DNA of 5,425 nucleotides from JAPOKJ01 sp043767985 (lineage in GTDB: Bacteria > Pseudomonadota > Gammaproteobacteria > Burkholderiales > Burkholderiaceae_E). Made by a program: the position numbers and the translations under genes. The notes under the pieces were generated by a model, which did not search any database, was not told the DNA's origin, and saw only the letters and a program-made list of their open reading frames with translations. The DNA lies in contig JAYVKZ010000099.1 in assembly GCA_043767985.1 (NCBI GenBank), positions 1 through 5,425 on the forward strand, in the 5' to 3' direction. Below are positions 5,403 to 5,425 of the stretch, in pieces. The stretch's first letter is position 1, and each line of letters starts with the position of its first letter.

Positions 5403-5408
5403 TATAAT
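5403..5408 (+). promoter_or_regulatory. Perfect -10 box TATAAT of a downstream flanking gene
   Basis: TATAAT lies 31 bp beyond the tRNA CCA, followed by GC-rich sequence that could contain the transcription start. A good -35 box at 16-18 bp spacing is not present (the best is a weak CAAATA at 5380-5385). It probably drives a gene to the right of the window in the chromosomal flank. The short palindromic pair GCGC ... GCGC (5387-5402) just upstream may be incidental. Confidence 0.4.
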
Positions 5409-5425
5409 CTGAGGCTTCGCGGCTG

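Noticed and set aside
1..5425. CRISPR array or rRNA
   Set aside because: No regularly spaced repeats of 24-40 bp and no rRNA-like sequence were found on either strand.

Overview
The window looks like one end of a small integrative genomic island in a gammaproteobacterium, most likely Pseudomonas or a close relative. This host assignment rests on the style of the integrase and the tRNA fragment, not on a database match. All four convincing protein genes lie on the minus strand and read from right to left: a tyrosine integrase, an unrecognised 273-residue protein, an AlpA-type DNA-binding protein, and a complete superfamily 1 (Upf1/DNA2-like) helicase. Base composition looks close to half GC across these genes, lower than expected for a Pseudomonas chromosome (judged by eye, not computed).

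Right end (about 5176-5425): 5327-5371 is the 3' half of a tRNA gene with anticodon CAT. It runs from the first base of the anticodon loop to the encoded CCA. The bases just to its left do not form the 5' half of a tRNA, so this is the island/chromosome junction (attachment site). The integrase starts about 150 bp inside it. The spacer carries short repeats that could be integrase or excisionase binding sites. To the right is flanking DNA with a perfect TATAAT box near the window edge.

Middle (about 2474-3882): after a 179-bp gap with a pair of direct repeats comes the 273-residue protein, then the AlpA-like regulator. AlpA-type proteins next to an integrase usually act as regulators of integrase expression or as excision factors, so this is probably the island's control and excision module.

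Left-centre (445-2388, possibly from 2444): the helicase is the only evident cargo. Its frame opens with a TTG that overlaps the stop of a 19-codon ORF. That ORF lies in the frame that would join the helicase by a -1 shift at a run of six A. The true N-terminus is therefore in doubt, through an indel or possibly a programmed frameshift. Helicases of this type are frequent in antiphage defence islands, so a defence role is possible, but the window does not show it.

Left end (1-444): no substantial gene is seen. There are two clear inverted repeats, a possible 16-codon ORF with a good ribosome binding site downstream of the helicase, and the apparent last codons of a plus-strand gene entering from the left (ending at 52).
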